Assembly: GCA_021817025.1 (NCBI GenBank)
Contig: JAKAWF010000234.1
Span: forward strand, 1-5,875
DNA from: a bacterium
GTDB lineage: Bacteria > Chloroflexota > Dormibacteria > UBA8260 > Bog-877
Direction of reading: 5' to 3'
Length of the DNA stretch: 5,875 nt
Below are positions 1 through 5,784 of this stretch, one piece after another; the first letter of the stretch is position 1; each line of letters starts with the position of its first letter. The notes under the pieces are model-generated. The model saw only the letters and a program-made list of their open reading frames with translations. It had not been told where the DNA came from and did no database searches. Made by a program: the position numbers and the translations under genes.

Positions 1-214
1 CCTTGAGGGTTCGCAGCGTTCTGACGATGGCGTCGAAGGCGTCCCATGAGCGGGCCGCCCGGCCCGAGCCCCCGTACACGATGAGCTGGTCGGGATTCTC
101 GGCGACCTCGGGGTCTAGGTTGTTCATCAGCATCCGCAGGGCCGCATCCTGGGGCCAGCCCTGACAGCTGAGTTCAGTTCCGCGGGGGGCTCTCACGGGG
201 CGGGGGCCACTCAT
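1..214 (-). CDS. hutU: Urocanate hydratase, N-terminal part (runs off the left edge)
   Basis: HutU hydrates urocanate to 4-imidazolone-5-propionate, the second step of cytosolic histidine breakdown, using tightly bound NAD+. Only the first 71 codons lie in the window, of about 550 usual for the family. They read [20 protein letters not shown], then a [20 protein letters not shown] stretch and [20 protein letters not shown]. The [13 protein letters not shown] opening, the [14 protein letters not shown] block and the VYGG-G-AAR-W block are the standard HutU amino terminus. The NAD-binding and catalytic regions lie outside. The ATG is at 214-212 and overlaps the hutH stop as ATGA (214-211), so translation is probably coupled to hutH. 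A moderate Shine-Dalgarno-like GGTGGGA lies at 229-223, 8 bases before the start. No frameshift is visible in this part. Confidence 0.93.
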   Translation of the reverse strand, partial: MSGPRPVRAPRGTELSCQGWPQDAALRMLMNNLDPEVAENPDQLIVYGGSGRAARSWDAFDAIVRTLRTLK

Positions 215-1764
215 GGCAGCGGTCCCACCGCGGCCTCGGCCCGCCGCAGGATCTCGCCAGACCTCACCGCTGCCGCCACCGCCTCCAGTTCGGGAGAGAC
301 AAAGCGGTCGGGCCCCACGCCACCCCCCAGCTGGCGCACCAACTCGCCAACCTGGGCCCCCGCTGGAGAGGGGACCAGCGGGAGTCTCAGCTCCAGGGCG
401 CGCGATGCCGCGAGCAGCTCCACCGCCAGGATCCGGGAGACGTTGCTCACCACCTGGCGCAGCTTCCGCGCGGCGCCCCAGCCCATCGAGACGTGGTCCT
501 CCTGCATGCCCGAGGTGGGAATGGAGTCCACACTGGCCGGTGAGGCGAGCCGGCGATTCTCGGCCACCAGGGCGGCAGCCGTGTACTGGGCGATCATCAA
601 CCCCGAATTGACCCCGGCCTCGTGGGCGAGGAACGGTGGCAGCCCGGCCGACCGGGCGGGGTCGAGGATTCGGTCGAGGCGCCGCTCCGCGATCGATCCG
701 ATCTCAGCGGCCGCGATGGCCAGGAAGTCGAGGGCGAAGGCCACTGGCTCACCGTGGAAGTTGCCAGTCGATTCCACCCTCCCGTCAGGCAGGACCACCG
801 GGTTGTCCACGGCCGAGCGCAGCTCCCGGTCCGCGACCTGGCAGGCGAAGTCGGCGGTGTCGCGGGCGGCTCCCGTCACCTGGGGTGCACAGCGGATGGA
901 GTAGGGGTCCTGGACGGCATGGAGCGAGACCCGGTGAGAGGCGAGGATTCCCGAGCCCTGGAGCAGCAGCCTGAGGTTGGCGGCGCTCTGGGCCTGTCCG
1001 GGATGGGGCCGGATCGCGTGCAGCTCCGCGGCGAAGGGTCGGTCGGTACCGAGCAGGCCCTCGACCGACAGAGCGGCCGCCACGTCTGCCGTGGGCAGGA
1101 GGACGGCCAGGTCGGCCAGGGCCAGGAGCAACATCCCCAGCATCCCGTCGGTCCCATTGATCAGGCTGAGGCCATCCTTGACCTCCAGTCGAAGCGGCTC
1201 GAGGCCGGCCTCCCCGAGGGCGGCCGCACCGCTCACCACTCGGCCGTCGGGCATCTCGGCCTGCCCCTCCCCCAGCAGCACCAAGGACATGTGCGCCAGG
1301 GGGGCCAGATCGCCGCTGGCGCCCAGGGAGCCATGCTCGGGCACCACGGGCGTGATGCCGGCGTTGAGGAGGTCGACCAGGGCCATCGCCACCTCGGGAC
1401 GACTCCCGGAGAAGCCCATGCAGAGGCTGCGGGCGCGCAGCAGGGTCATGGCCCTCACCACCTCCTTCTCCACCGGCCGTCCCATGCCAGCAGCGTGGGA
1501 GCGGATGAGTGCGTGCTGAAGGTCCGGACGCCGCTCAGGAGGAATCCGGGTGTTGGCCAGGAGGCCGAAGCCCGTCGAGACCCCGTAGACGGGCTCTGGA
1601 AGCTGCCCCGCAGCTTCGACCAGCGCCCTTGCTTTGGCCATGGCCGCGATCGCCTCGGGGGCAATCTCGACCGGAGCTCCCTCACGAGCGACTCGTACCA
1701 GCTCGCGCGCGCTGAGACCCTTCGTGTCCAGGGTCACCACTGTCTGACACGGTTCAGCGGTCAC
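211..1764 (-). CDS. hutH: Histidine ammonia-lyase (histidase)
   Basis: HutH deaminates L-histidine to trans-urocanate and ammonia without external cofactor, the first step of the Hut pathway in the cytosol. The product is 517 residues, normal for the family. The Ala-Ser-Gly that cyclises to the MIO electrophile is at 149-151, in [14 protein letters not shown]. Residues matching the known Pseudomonas putida active site are all present: Tyr60, His90, Asn203 (in LINGT), Tyr288 and Arg291 (in QDPYSIRC), Phe336 (in NFHGEP) and Glu422 (in QEDHVSMG). The Ser-His pair at 89-90 and Glu422 favour histidine over phenylalanine or tyrosine as substrate. The frame stays open upstream to 1845, but I chose GTG 1764-1762 because AGGAGGTGG lies just before it; the 27 extra codons are not family-like. 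The stop overlaps the hutU start as ATGA. The enzyme is intact, with no missing key residue seen. Confidence 0.96.
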   Translation of the reverse strand: MTAEPCQTVVTLDTKGLSARELVRVAREGAPVEIAPEAIAAMAKARALVEAAGQLPEPVYGVSTGFGLLANTRIPPERRPDLQHALIRSHAAGMGRPVEKEVVRAMTLLRARSLCMGFSGSRPEVAMALVDLLNAGITPVVPEHGSLGASGDLAPLAHMSLVLLGEGQAEMPDGRVVSGAAALGEAGLEPLRLEVKDGLSLINGTDGMLGMLLLALADLAVLLPTADVAAALSVEGLLGTDRPFAAELHAIRPHPGQAQSAANLRLLLQGSGILASHRVSLHAVQDPYSIRCAPQVTGAARDTADFACQVADRELRSAVDNPVVLPDGRVESTGNFHGEPVAFALDFLAIAAAEIGSIAERRLDRILDPARSAGLPPFLAHEAGVNSGLMIAQYTAAALVAENRRLASPASVDSIPTSGMQEDHVSMGWGAARKLRQVVSNVSRILAVELLAASRALELRLPLVPSPAGAQVGELVRQLGGGVGPDRFVSPELEAVAAAVRSGEILRRAEAAVGPLP

Positions 1765-1770
1765 TTCTGC

Positions 1771-1780
1771 TCCACCTCCT
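1771..1780 (-). promoter_or_regulatory. Strong Shine-Dalgarno that fixes the hutH start
   Basis: On the minus strand 1780-1771 reads AGGAGGTGGA, a near-perfect complement of the 16S rRNA tail. From the end of AGGAGG to the GTG at 1764 there are 10 bases. It is the strongest ribosome site I saw in the window and rules out the longer open frame starting at 1845. Confidence 0.85.
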
Positions 1781-1791
1781 AACAGAGCCAC

Positions 1792-1805
1792 ATGTCGCCT
1801 GACAT
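1792..1805. promoter_or_regulatory. Perfect inverted repeat ATGTC-GCCT-GACAT, candidate operator of hutHU
   Basis: The bases ATGTC (1792-1796) and GACAT (1801-1805) form a perfect 5-4-5 palindrome, 28-41 bases upstream of the hutH GTG and just upstream of its Shine-Dalgarno. A further ATGTC half-site lies at 1831-1835. A related palindrome, TGTC-T-GACA, lies at 1741-1749 within the first hutH codons. Position and clustering fit a repressor operator, but the binding protein is unknown and the arms are short enough that chance is possible. Confidence 0.4.
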
Positions 1806-1866
1806 AGACCCACGGATTGCAAGAGCCGGCATGTCGTTCGCTCAACCCGTGCAGACCGCATCATCC

Positions 1867-1894
1867 ACAGTACCTTCCCGTCCCCAACCACCAA
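1867..1894 (-). promoter_or_regulatory. Weak candidate promoter for hutHU
   Basis: On the minus strand, TTGGTG (1894-1889) and TACTGT (1872-1867) are separated by 16 bases. Each hexamer matches the sigma70 consensus at only three positions. It is the best spaced pair I found in the hut leader, and it would place a start of transcription about 100 bases upstream of hutH with the ATGTC/GACAT repeats inside the leader. In a high-GC genome this is weak evidence. Confidence 0.2.
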
Positions 1895-1920
1895 TCACTC
1901 CCGTCCCCTCCTCACCGGTC

Positions 1921-1949
1921 CTTGGTCCCGCCCGAGAAACTGCACCAAG
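1921..1949. repeat. Inverted repeat CTTGGT / ACCAAG in the hut leader
   Basis: CTTGGT at 1921-1926 and ACCAAG at 1944-1949 are perfect inverted copies with a 17-base spacer. The same ACCAAG word occurs at 5574-5579, just upstream of the gntR promoter, next to another ACCAA at 5567-5571. This could be a shared regulator site or a simple RNA hairpin. The arms are only 6 bases, so the support is modest. Confidence 0.3.
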
Positions 1950-2119
1950 TCCATCCCCGACTGCCGGAACTTGGCCAGCCACGTTCCTGAACATACGGTC
2001 CGTGCCGCGCTTCATGGGCCAACCGTTTCGACACTCCAGAGGGAAGACAGAGAACCGAGCAACCGACGCCAACAAGTAACCGATCCTGGGAGGTGCAGAC
2101 GATGGCCACAGCTCTCCAC

Positions 2120-2146
2120 GGGACCGGGCATCTAATACCCGGCCCC
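2120..2146 (-). terminator. GC-rich hairpin after the aminotransferase gene, probable U-less terminator
   Basis: Bases 2146-2138 and 2128-2120 pair as a 9-base stem around a 9-base loop. Eight pairs are Watson-Crick. The ninth (2143 with 2123) is a G-U wobble in the minus-strand RNA but an A-C mismatch in the plus-strand RNA, so the structure suits transcription of the minus strand. It begins 32 bases after the aminotransferase stop. No run of U follows, so it is not a classical intrinsic terminator; such hairpins can still end or protect transcripts in high-GC bacteria. Confidence 0.5.
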
Positions 2147-2178
2147 ACACAGTGACGGCCCGGCCCGGTGTCGCCACA

Positions 2179-3276
2179 TCACCAGCCGCCCCGCGTCGCG
2201 CGGTATCCCATTGCGGCCGTCAGGAAGACATCGTTCTCAACGGGAGTCCCAATGGTCACCCGGACGCCGTCCCCGTCGAAGCAGCGCACGCTGATCCCGG
2301 CCCTCGAGCACCACTGGGCGAAACCAGCCGACCCCGCCCCCAGTGGCAGCCAGAGGAAGTTGGCGGCCGAGGGGGGCACCTCAAAGTTCATGGCCAGCAG
2401 CTCCTGGCGCACCCTGCGCCGCTGGGCGACAGTGGTTTGCACCTGCGCGAAGAGCGCCGCCTCCTGGTCCAGCGCGGCCAGGGCCGCCGCCTGCGCCAGG
2501 GCGGTGAGAGTGAAGGGCAGCGCCACCGCCTCCAGTGACTCGAGGATCTCGGGGTCGGCGGCGCACCAGCCAATCCGCATGCCGGCCAGCGCGTAGGCCT
2601 TGGAGAACGTCCTCAGCACCACCACGTTGGGCAGTCGCTGCGCCAGCCCGAGTCCCCGGGCGGCTCGCTCCCTATCGGCGAACTCGCAGTACGCCTGATC
2701 CAGGATCAGAAGGCACTCGGGAGGCAGGGCCTGGGCGAACTGCTCCAGGGCGTCCATGTCGACCGCCGTCCCGGTCGGGTTGTTGGGGTCTGCCAGCAGC
2801 ACGGCCCGGGTGTCGGGCCGCGCCGCCGCCGCCAGCCGCTCAAGGTCGACGCGGTGATCCCGAAGGGGCACCGCGATCGGCTCTGCTCCAGCGGTCCGGA
2901 CCAGGATCGGATAGGCCTCATACGAACGCCACCCGTACACCACTGAGGTTCCCGCGCCAGTGAACCCGAGCAGCAGGTCGCGGAGAAGCTCAAGGGACCC
3001 CCCGGAGACTCCGACCGCGGTCTCCGGGAGACCGTGACGCTGGGCCAGCCGCAGGCGGAGCTCGTCCCCCGAGAGCGGGTAGCGATTGGCGCTGCGCGCC
3101 GCCTCAGCGATCACGCTGGCAATCTCCGGGGGTACCGGATACGGCGACTCGTTGGAACTCAGCTTGTAGCCAGAGCTCCCATCCGGACGCACCGCCGGGC
3201 TGCCCGCGACATACCGCGGCAGGCTTGCCAGCTGGTCCCGCGGTCGGGGCGGAGGCCGCCGCGGCGCCGCCGTCAC
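2179..3276 (-). CDS. hisC: HisC/Pat-type PLP-dependent aminotransferase
   Basis: This is a class I/II fold aminotransferase of the histidinol-phosphate / aromatic amino acid group, 365 residues, the normal length. Visible features are KLSSNESPYPVP (38-50), the tyrosine of RYPLSG (66), a SGGSLELL phosphate-binding turn (91-98), WRSYEAYPI (116-124), DPNNPTGT (163-170), LDQAY (192-196), the PLP lysine Lys226 in RTFSKAYALAGMRIG, and the substrate carboxylate arginine Arg339 in GVRVTIGTP. Such enzymes move the amino group between glutamate/2-oxoglutarate and histidinol phosphate, or aromatic or imidazole 2-oxo acids. The GTG start overlaps the dehydrogenase stop as GTGA (3276-3273), with AGGGG 4 bases upstream. 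No other his biosynthesis gene is in view, and hutHU lie downstream, so I infer a catabolic or salvage role (imidazolepyruvate to histidine) rather than biosynthesis; Pat-like phenylalanine transaminase activity is the main alternative. The symbol marks the family, not a proven reaction. Confidence 0.85.
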   Translation of the reverse strand: MTAAPRRPPPRPRDQLASLPRYVAGSPAVRPDGSSGYKLSSNESPYPVPPEIASVIAEAARSANRYPLSGDELRLRLAQRHGLPETAVGVSGGSLELLRDLLLGFTGAGTSVVYGWRSYEAYPILVRTAGAEPIAVPLRDHRVDLERLAAAARPDTRAVLLADPNNPTGTAVDMDALEQFAQALPPECLLILDQAYCEFADRERAARGLGLAQRLPNVVVLRTFSKAYALAGMRIGWCAADPEILESLEAVALPFTLTALAQAAALAALDQEAALFAQVQTTVAQRRRVRQELLAMNFEVPPSAANFLWLPLGAGSAGFAQWCSRAGISVRCFDGDGVRVTIGTPVENDVFLTAAMGYRATRGGW

Positions 3277-4802
3277 CGAGCCCCTGCCCTCAGCACCTTG
3301 CCCGGGTTGAGGATGCCCAGAGGATCCAGGGCCAGCTTGATCCGGCGCATCACGTCGACCCCCGCCGGATGCTCCTCCTCCAGGAAACGGAGCTTGCCGA
3401 GGCCGATTCCGTGCTCGCCGGTGCAGGTGCCGCCCATGGCGATGGCGCGTTCCACCAGGCGCTCGTGGAGCGCGCCGGCGGCGGTCACTTGGTCGGGACG
3501 CCCCGGCTCGAGCACGAAGGCGAGGTGAAAGTTCCCGTCCCCCACGTGGCCGACGATGGGCGCCAGCACCCCGCTGCGCTCAATGTCGACCTTGGTCTCC
3601 TCGATGCACGCGGCGAGAAGGGATATCGGGACGCACACGTCGGTCGACCAGGTTTGGGCTCCGGGACGAAGCGCCTTGGCGGCGTAGAGCGCGTGGTGCC
3701 GGGCATCCCACAGGCGACGACGCTCGGCGGGGGATTCGGTCCAAGTCAATTCCGAGCCGTGGCTCCTGACCACCCGAGCCGCCTCCTGGACCTGTTCGGC
3801 GACGCCTTGGGGCCCGCCGTGAAACTCAAGCATGAGGGTGGGGCAGACCGGGTGATGGAGGCCGCTGTACCGGTTCACGGCGTCCACCATCACGTCGTCC
3901 AGGAGCTCGATCCGGGCCACGGGGATCCCCAGCTGGATGATCTCGATCACGGCGGTGACCGCCTGGTGCAGATCGGCCATGGTGCAGATGGCGGCCGCGA
4001 CTGTCTCAGGCAGCGGATACACGCGCAGGGTGATCTTGGTGATGACGCCCAGGGTGCCCTCGGAGCCGGTGAACAGACGGGTGAGATCGTATCCGGCCGC
4101 CGACTTGCGCGCCCGGCCCCCGGTTGTCAGCACCTCGCCGCTGGCGAGCACCACGGTCAGCCCCAGGGTGTTGGAGGACATGGTCCCGTAGCGAACCGCG
4201 TTGGTGCCGCTGGCCCGGGTGGCAACCATCCCTCCGATGGTGGGCTCGGAGCCGGGATCCACCGGGAAGAAGAGCCCATCGGGACCCAAAGTTGAGTTGA
4301 GCTGACTCAGCGTCACTCCGGCCTCCACGGTGGCGTCGAGGTCGGCGGGGCTCACCCCCAGGACCCGATTCATGGCCGAAAGATCGAGAGAGATGCCGCC
4401 GGCGCTGGGGATCGCCCCGCCCTCCAGCCCGCTGCCCACGCCGAACGGGACGACCGGGACCCGGTGGCGGCTGCAGATCTCCAGCGCGGCTTGGACATCG
4501 GACTCCTCAACGCAACTGACCACCGCCCAGGGCAGGGCCGGGGAGTGGTGGGACTCGTCGTGGCTGTGCTGCTGCAGCGTCGCCTCGGACGTCCCGACCC
4601 GGTCGCCCAGACGCGTCCTGAGTTCGCGAACCACGAGGGCCCGGTCCGCCGGGGTGCCGGAATCGATCACCACGGTCCGGGCGAGGTGGACGAGTCCCGC
4701 CTCGGAGTTGGCCGGCCCGGTCGGTCGATCCTCGGAACTACTGGCGCCATCAGCCCGCCGTCGCGGTGTGGGCTGGGGGTTCGGCAGGATCCGTGGCGTC
4801 AC
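3273..4802 (-). CDS. FAD-dependent D-2-hydroxyacid dehydrogenase, GlcD / D-lactate dehydrogenase family
   Basis: The 509-residue product is a flavoprotein of the VAO/PCMH fold that oxidises a D-2-hydroxy acid to the 2-oxo acid, usually passing electrons to a membrane or cytochrome acceptor. The FAD-binding N-terminal domain (about 88-265) shows VPFGVGSGLEGG (118-129), a DPGSEPTIGGM-to-NAVRYG block (182-206) and GYDLTRLFTGSEGTLGVIT (237-255). The C-terminal FAD-oxidase domain (about 270-505) shows GHVGDGNFH (418-426), GTCTGEHGIGLGK (458-470) and LDPLGILNPGKV (492-503); His419, His426 and His464 fit the conserved histidines of the active site. The substrate cannot be read from sequence: lactate, glycolate, 2-hydroxyglutarate, aryl-lactate or imidazole-lactate are possible. 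The start is uncertain. GTG 4802 overlaps gntR by 53 bases and adds a low-complexity Pro/Arg/Ser-rich tail, while GTG 4673 or 4670 (residues 44/45) would give a more typical length of about 465. Its stop overlaps the aminotransferase start. Confidence 0.88.
   Translation of the reverse strand: MTPRILPNPQPTPRRRADGASSSEDRPTGPANSEAGLVHLARTVVIDSGTPADRALVVRELRTRLGDRVGTSEATLQQHSHDESHHSPALPWAVVSCVEESDVQAALEICSRHRVPVVPFGVGSGLEGGAIPSAGGISLDLSAMNRVLGVSPADLDATVEAGVTLSQLNSTLGPDGLFFPVDPGSEPTIGGMVATRASGTNAVRYGTMSSNTLGLTVVLASGEVLTTGGRARKSAAGYDLTRLFTGSEGTLGVITKITLRVYPLPETVAAAICTMADLHQAVTAVIEIIQLGIPVARIELLDDVMVDAVNRYSGLHHPVCPTLMLEFHGGPQGVAEQVQEAARVVRSHGSELTWTESPAERRRLWDARHHALYAAKALRPGAQTWSTDVCVPISLLAACIEETKVDIERSGVLAPIVGHVGDGNFHLAFVLEPGRPDQVTAAGALHERLVERAIAMGGTCTGEHGIGLGKLRFLEEEHPAGVDVMRRIKLALDPLGILNPGKVLRAGAR
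4667..4750 (-). other. Possible 27-codon leader ORF linking gntR to the dehydrogenase gene
   Basis: The gntR stop forms TGATG (4752-4748), giving an ATG at 4750. This frame encodes 27 residues (MAPVVPRIDRPGRP then a Ser/Pro/Arg-rich tail ending in PGPW) and stops at 4669-4667. That stop overlaps an in-frame GTG of the dehydrogenase as GTGA (4670-4667). It may be a translational relay for the shorter dehydrogenase start, or chance. The peptide itself has no recognisable feature, and the ribosome site before it is poor. Confidence 0.15.
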
Positions 4803-5514
4803 TCATCCCCAGCATGGGTGCGACGCGTTCCACGGTCCATTCCAGCAGGCTCCGGGCCAGGCGCTCCGCGGCCGCCCCATCGCGGGCCGCACAGGCTTCG
4901 AAGAAGGCCTGCTGCTGGTGGAAATCGTCGCGGGCGTTCATGCCCTGGGCCAGGGCGAGCCGGAAGTACCGCTCCGCCTGACGGCGGTACGAGCGGATCT
5001 CCTGGAGCAGCCGTCGATGGCCGGCTGCCTCGTAGCAGATCTCATGCATGGCCCACTCGACCTCCAGATAGGTGGGCAGGTCGCGGAGGTCGTCGTGATT
5101 GAGGGTGCCTAGGCGCTGAACGTCCCCTCGCATCCGCTGGATCTCGGCGTCGTCCAGCTCCGGCGCACCGCGGCTGGCCGCCACGCTCTCCAGTCCCACT
5201 CGAACCGCGTAGATGTCCAGCAGGTCCTTGACGGACAGGGGGGCGACGCTGGACCCCTTGCCCCGCTGGTGCACCACCAGCCCCTCCGCCCGGAGACGCT
5301 CGACGGCCACCCGCACCGGGGTGGTGCTGACCCCCAGTTCCGAGGCCAGGTCGTTCAGTCGCAGAGGAGAGCCTGGAGCCAGCTGACGCAGAATCGACCG
5401 CCGCAGATGGGTGTAGACCACATCGGTCACCGACGCTACCGGCAGAGCGGAGAACCGCTCTTTGCCGGGGACTAGTGCCTCCTCAGTTGGGGGGCCGGTC
5501 AATCCGGGCGCCAC
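4750..5514 (-). CDS. GntR-family transcriptional regulator, FadR type with FCD effector domain
   Basis: This is a DNA-binding regulator of 254 residues, normal for the FadR subfamily. The winged helix-turn-helix spans about residues 28-90 (VYTHLRRSILRQLAPGSPLR, LASELGVSTTPVRVAVERL, AEGLVVHQRGKGSSVAPLS). The all-helical FCD ligand domain spans about 95-232. Of the usual metal-binding residues, His157 (MHEICYEAAGH) and His199 (DDFHQQQAFFEA) are kept, the first acidic ligand appears as Glu153, and the last histidine seems replaced within RSLLEWT, so metal binding may be altered. Such regulators often sense small carboxylates and control their neighbours. I chose GTG 5514 because a good promoter at 5564-5536 lies inside the longer open frame that begins with TTG 5571. 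The ribosome site for GTG 5514 is weak, and starts at TTG 5502 or further in are possible. The stop overlaps the downstream dehydrogenase reading frame, so co-transcription is likely. Confidence 0.85.
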   Translation of the reverse strand: MAPGLTGPPTEEALVPGKERFSALPVASVTDVVYTHLRRSILRQLAPGSPLRLNDLASELGVSTTPVRVAVERLRAEGLVVHQRGKGSSVAPLSVKDLLDIYAVRVGLESVAASRGAPELDDAEIQRMRGDVQRLGTLNHDDLRDLPTYLEVEWAMHEICYEAAGHRRLLQEIRSYRRQAERYFRLALAQGMNARDDFHQQQAFFEACAARDGAAAERLARSLLEWTVERVAPMLGMSDATDPAEPPAHTATAG

Positions 5515-5535
5515 GCTTCGCGGTCCACAGCAGCA

Positions 5536-5564
5536 ACTGTACTCCGCGAAAAACTCTTCGTCAA
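5536..5564 (-). promoter_or_regulatory. Sigma70-like promoter of the gntR-dehydrogenase-aminotransferase unit
   Basis: On the minus strand TTGACG (5564-5559) and TACAGT (5541-5536) are separated by exactly 17 bases, in a locally A/T-rich stretch that stands out from the GC-rich surroundings. The expected start of transcription is near 5529, about 15 bases before the GTG at 5514. Inverted copies of ACAG (5527-5530) and CTGT (5537-5540) span the -10 box to the start point, and TCTT/AAGA copies overlap the -35 box. Either could be an operator for self-regulation by the GntR protein. Confidence 0.6.
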
Positions 5565-5723
5565 GAACCAAAAACCAAGAGACACGGTCATCGGCAAAGT
5601 CGGGGTAGTTGAGGAGGACTTGGGCGGCTCAGGAGGGCCACCTTCGGGTTGGCAGGCCCTGGAGGGATGAAGACTGCTCCCGGCAGGGGGTCGGGACGCC
5701 GTTGGCAGGGCGAGAGGGGGGCT

Positions 5724-5750
5724 CAGGGGCGAACTGGCCCGTCGCCCCTG
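5724..5750 (-). terminator. Perfect 9-base hairpin, probable U-less terminator of the right-edge gene
   Basis: CAGGGGCGA (5724-5732) and TCGCCCCTG (5742-5750) are perfect inverted copies around a 9-base loop. The hairpin begins 34 bases after the stop codon of the gene that enters from the right edge and lies upstream of the gntR promoter. There is no T-run on either side. The likely job is to end transcription of that gene. If that gene belongs to an insertion sequence, the hairpin could be part of the element instead. Confidence 0.5.
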
Positions 5751-5784
5751 GCCGGGCGGGAGTCGACCGGACGTGGTGGTGAGG

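Larger units (their letters stand above)
1765..2178. other. Non-coding gap between the aminotransferase gene and hutH
   Basis: These 414 bases hold no convincing gene. A minus-strand frame of 111 codons and a plus-strand frame of 95 codons are open here, but neither has a good ribosome site or any protein feature I recognise. The middle of the gap is less GC-rich than the genes around it, as expected for an intergenic region. It contains a hairpin after the aminotransferase gene, a CTTGGT/ACCAAG inverted repeat, GGAAC/GTTCC inverted copies around 1967-1987, a weak promoter candidate and the palindrome just before hutH. The likely role is the end of one transcription unit plus the control region of hutHU. 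Confidence 0.7.

Noticed and set aside
211..1764. Phenylalanine or tyrosine ammonia-lyase instead of histidase
   Set aside because: The Ser-His pair at 89-90, Glu422 and the coupled hutU gene all point to histidine as substrate.
622..1782. Long open frame of 386 codons on the plus strand opposite hutH
   Set aside because: It lies wholly antisense to an intact, well-recognised hutH, its composition (Gly, Gln, His, Arg) is typical of a high-GC shadow frame, and it has no recognisable domain.
1765..1845. 27-codon N-terminal extension of hutH
   Set aside because: AGGAGGTGGA just before GTG 1764 gives a far better start, and the extension covers the candidate operator and has no HutH-like residues.
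2120..2146. Classical intrinsic terminator
   Set aside because: The stem is strong but no T-run follows on either strand, so I call it only a U-less hairpin.
1842..2177. Minus-strand frame of 111 codons in the gap before hutH
   Set aside because: No good ribosome site, no recognisable protein feature, it crosses the terminator-like hairpin, and the composition is that of intergenic DNA.
3225..4295. Open frame of 356 codons on the plus strand opposite the dehydrogenase gene
   Set aside because: It is antisense to a gene with clear conserved motifs and is rich in Gly, His, Asp and Arg, as expected for a shadow of GC-rich codons; no independent evidence supports it.
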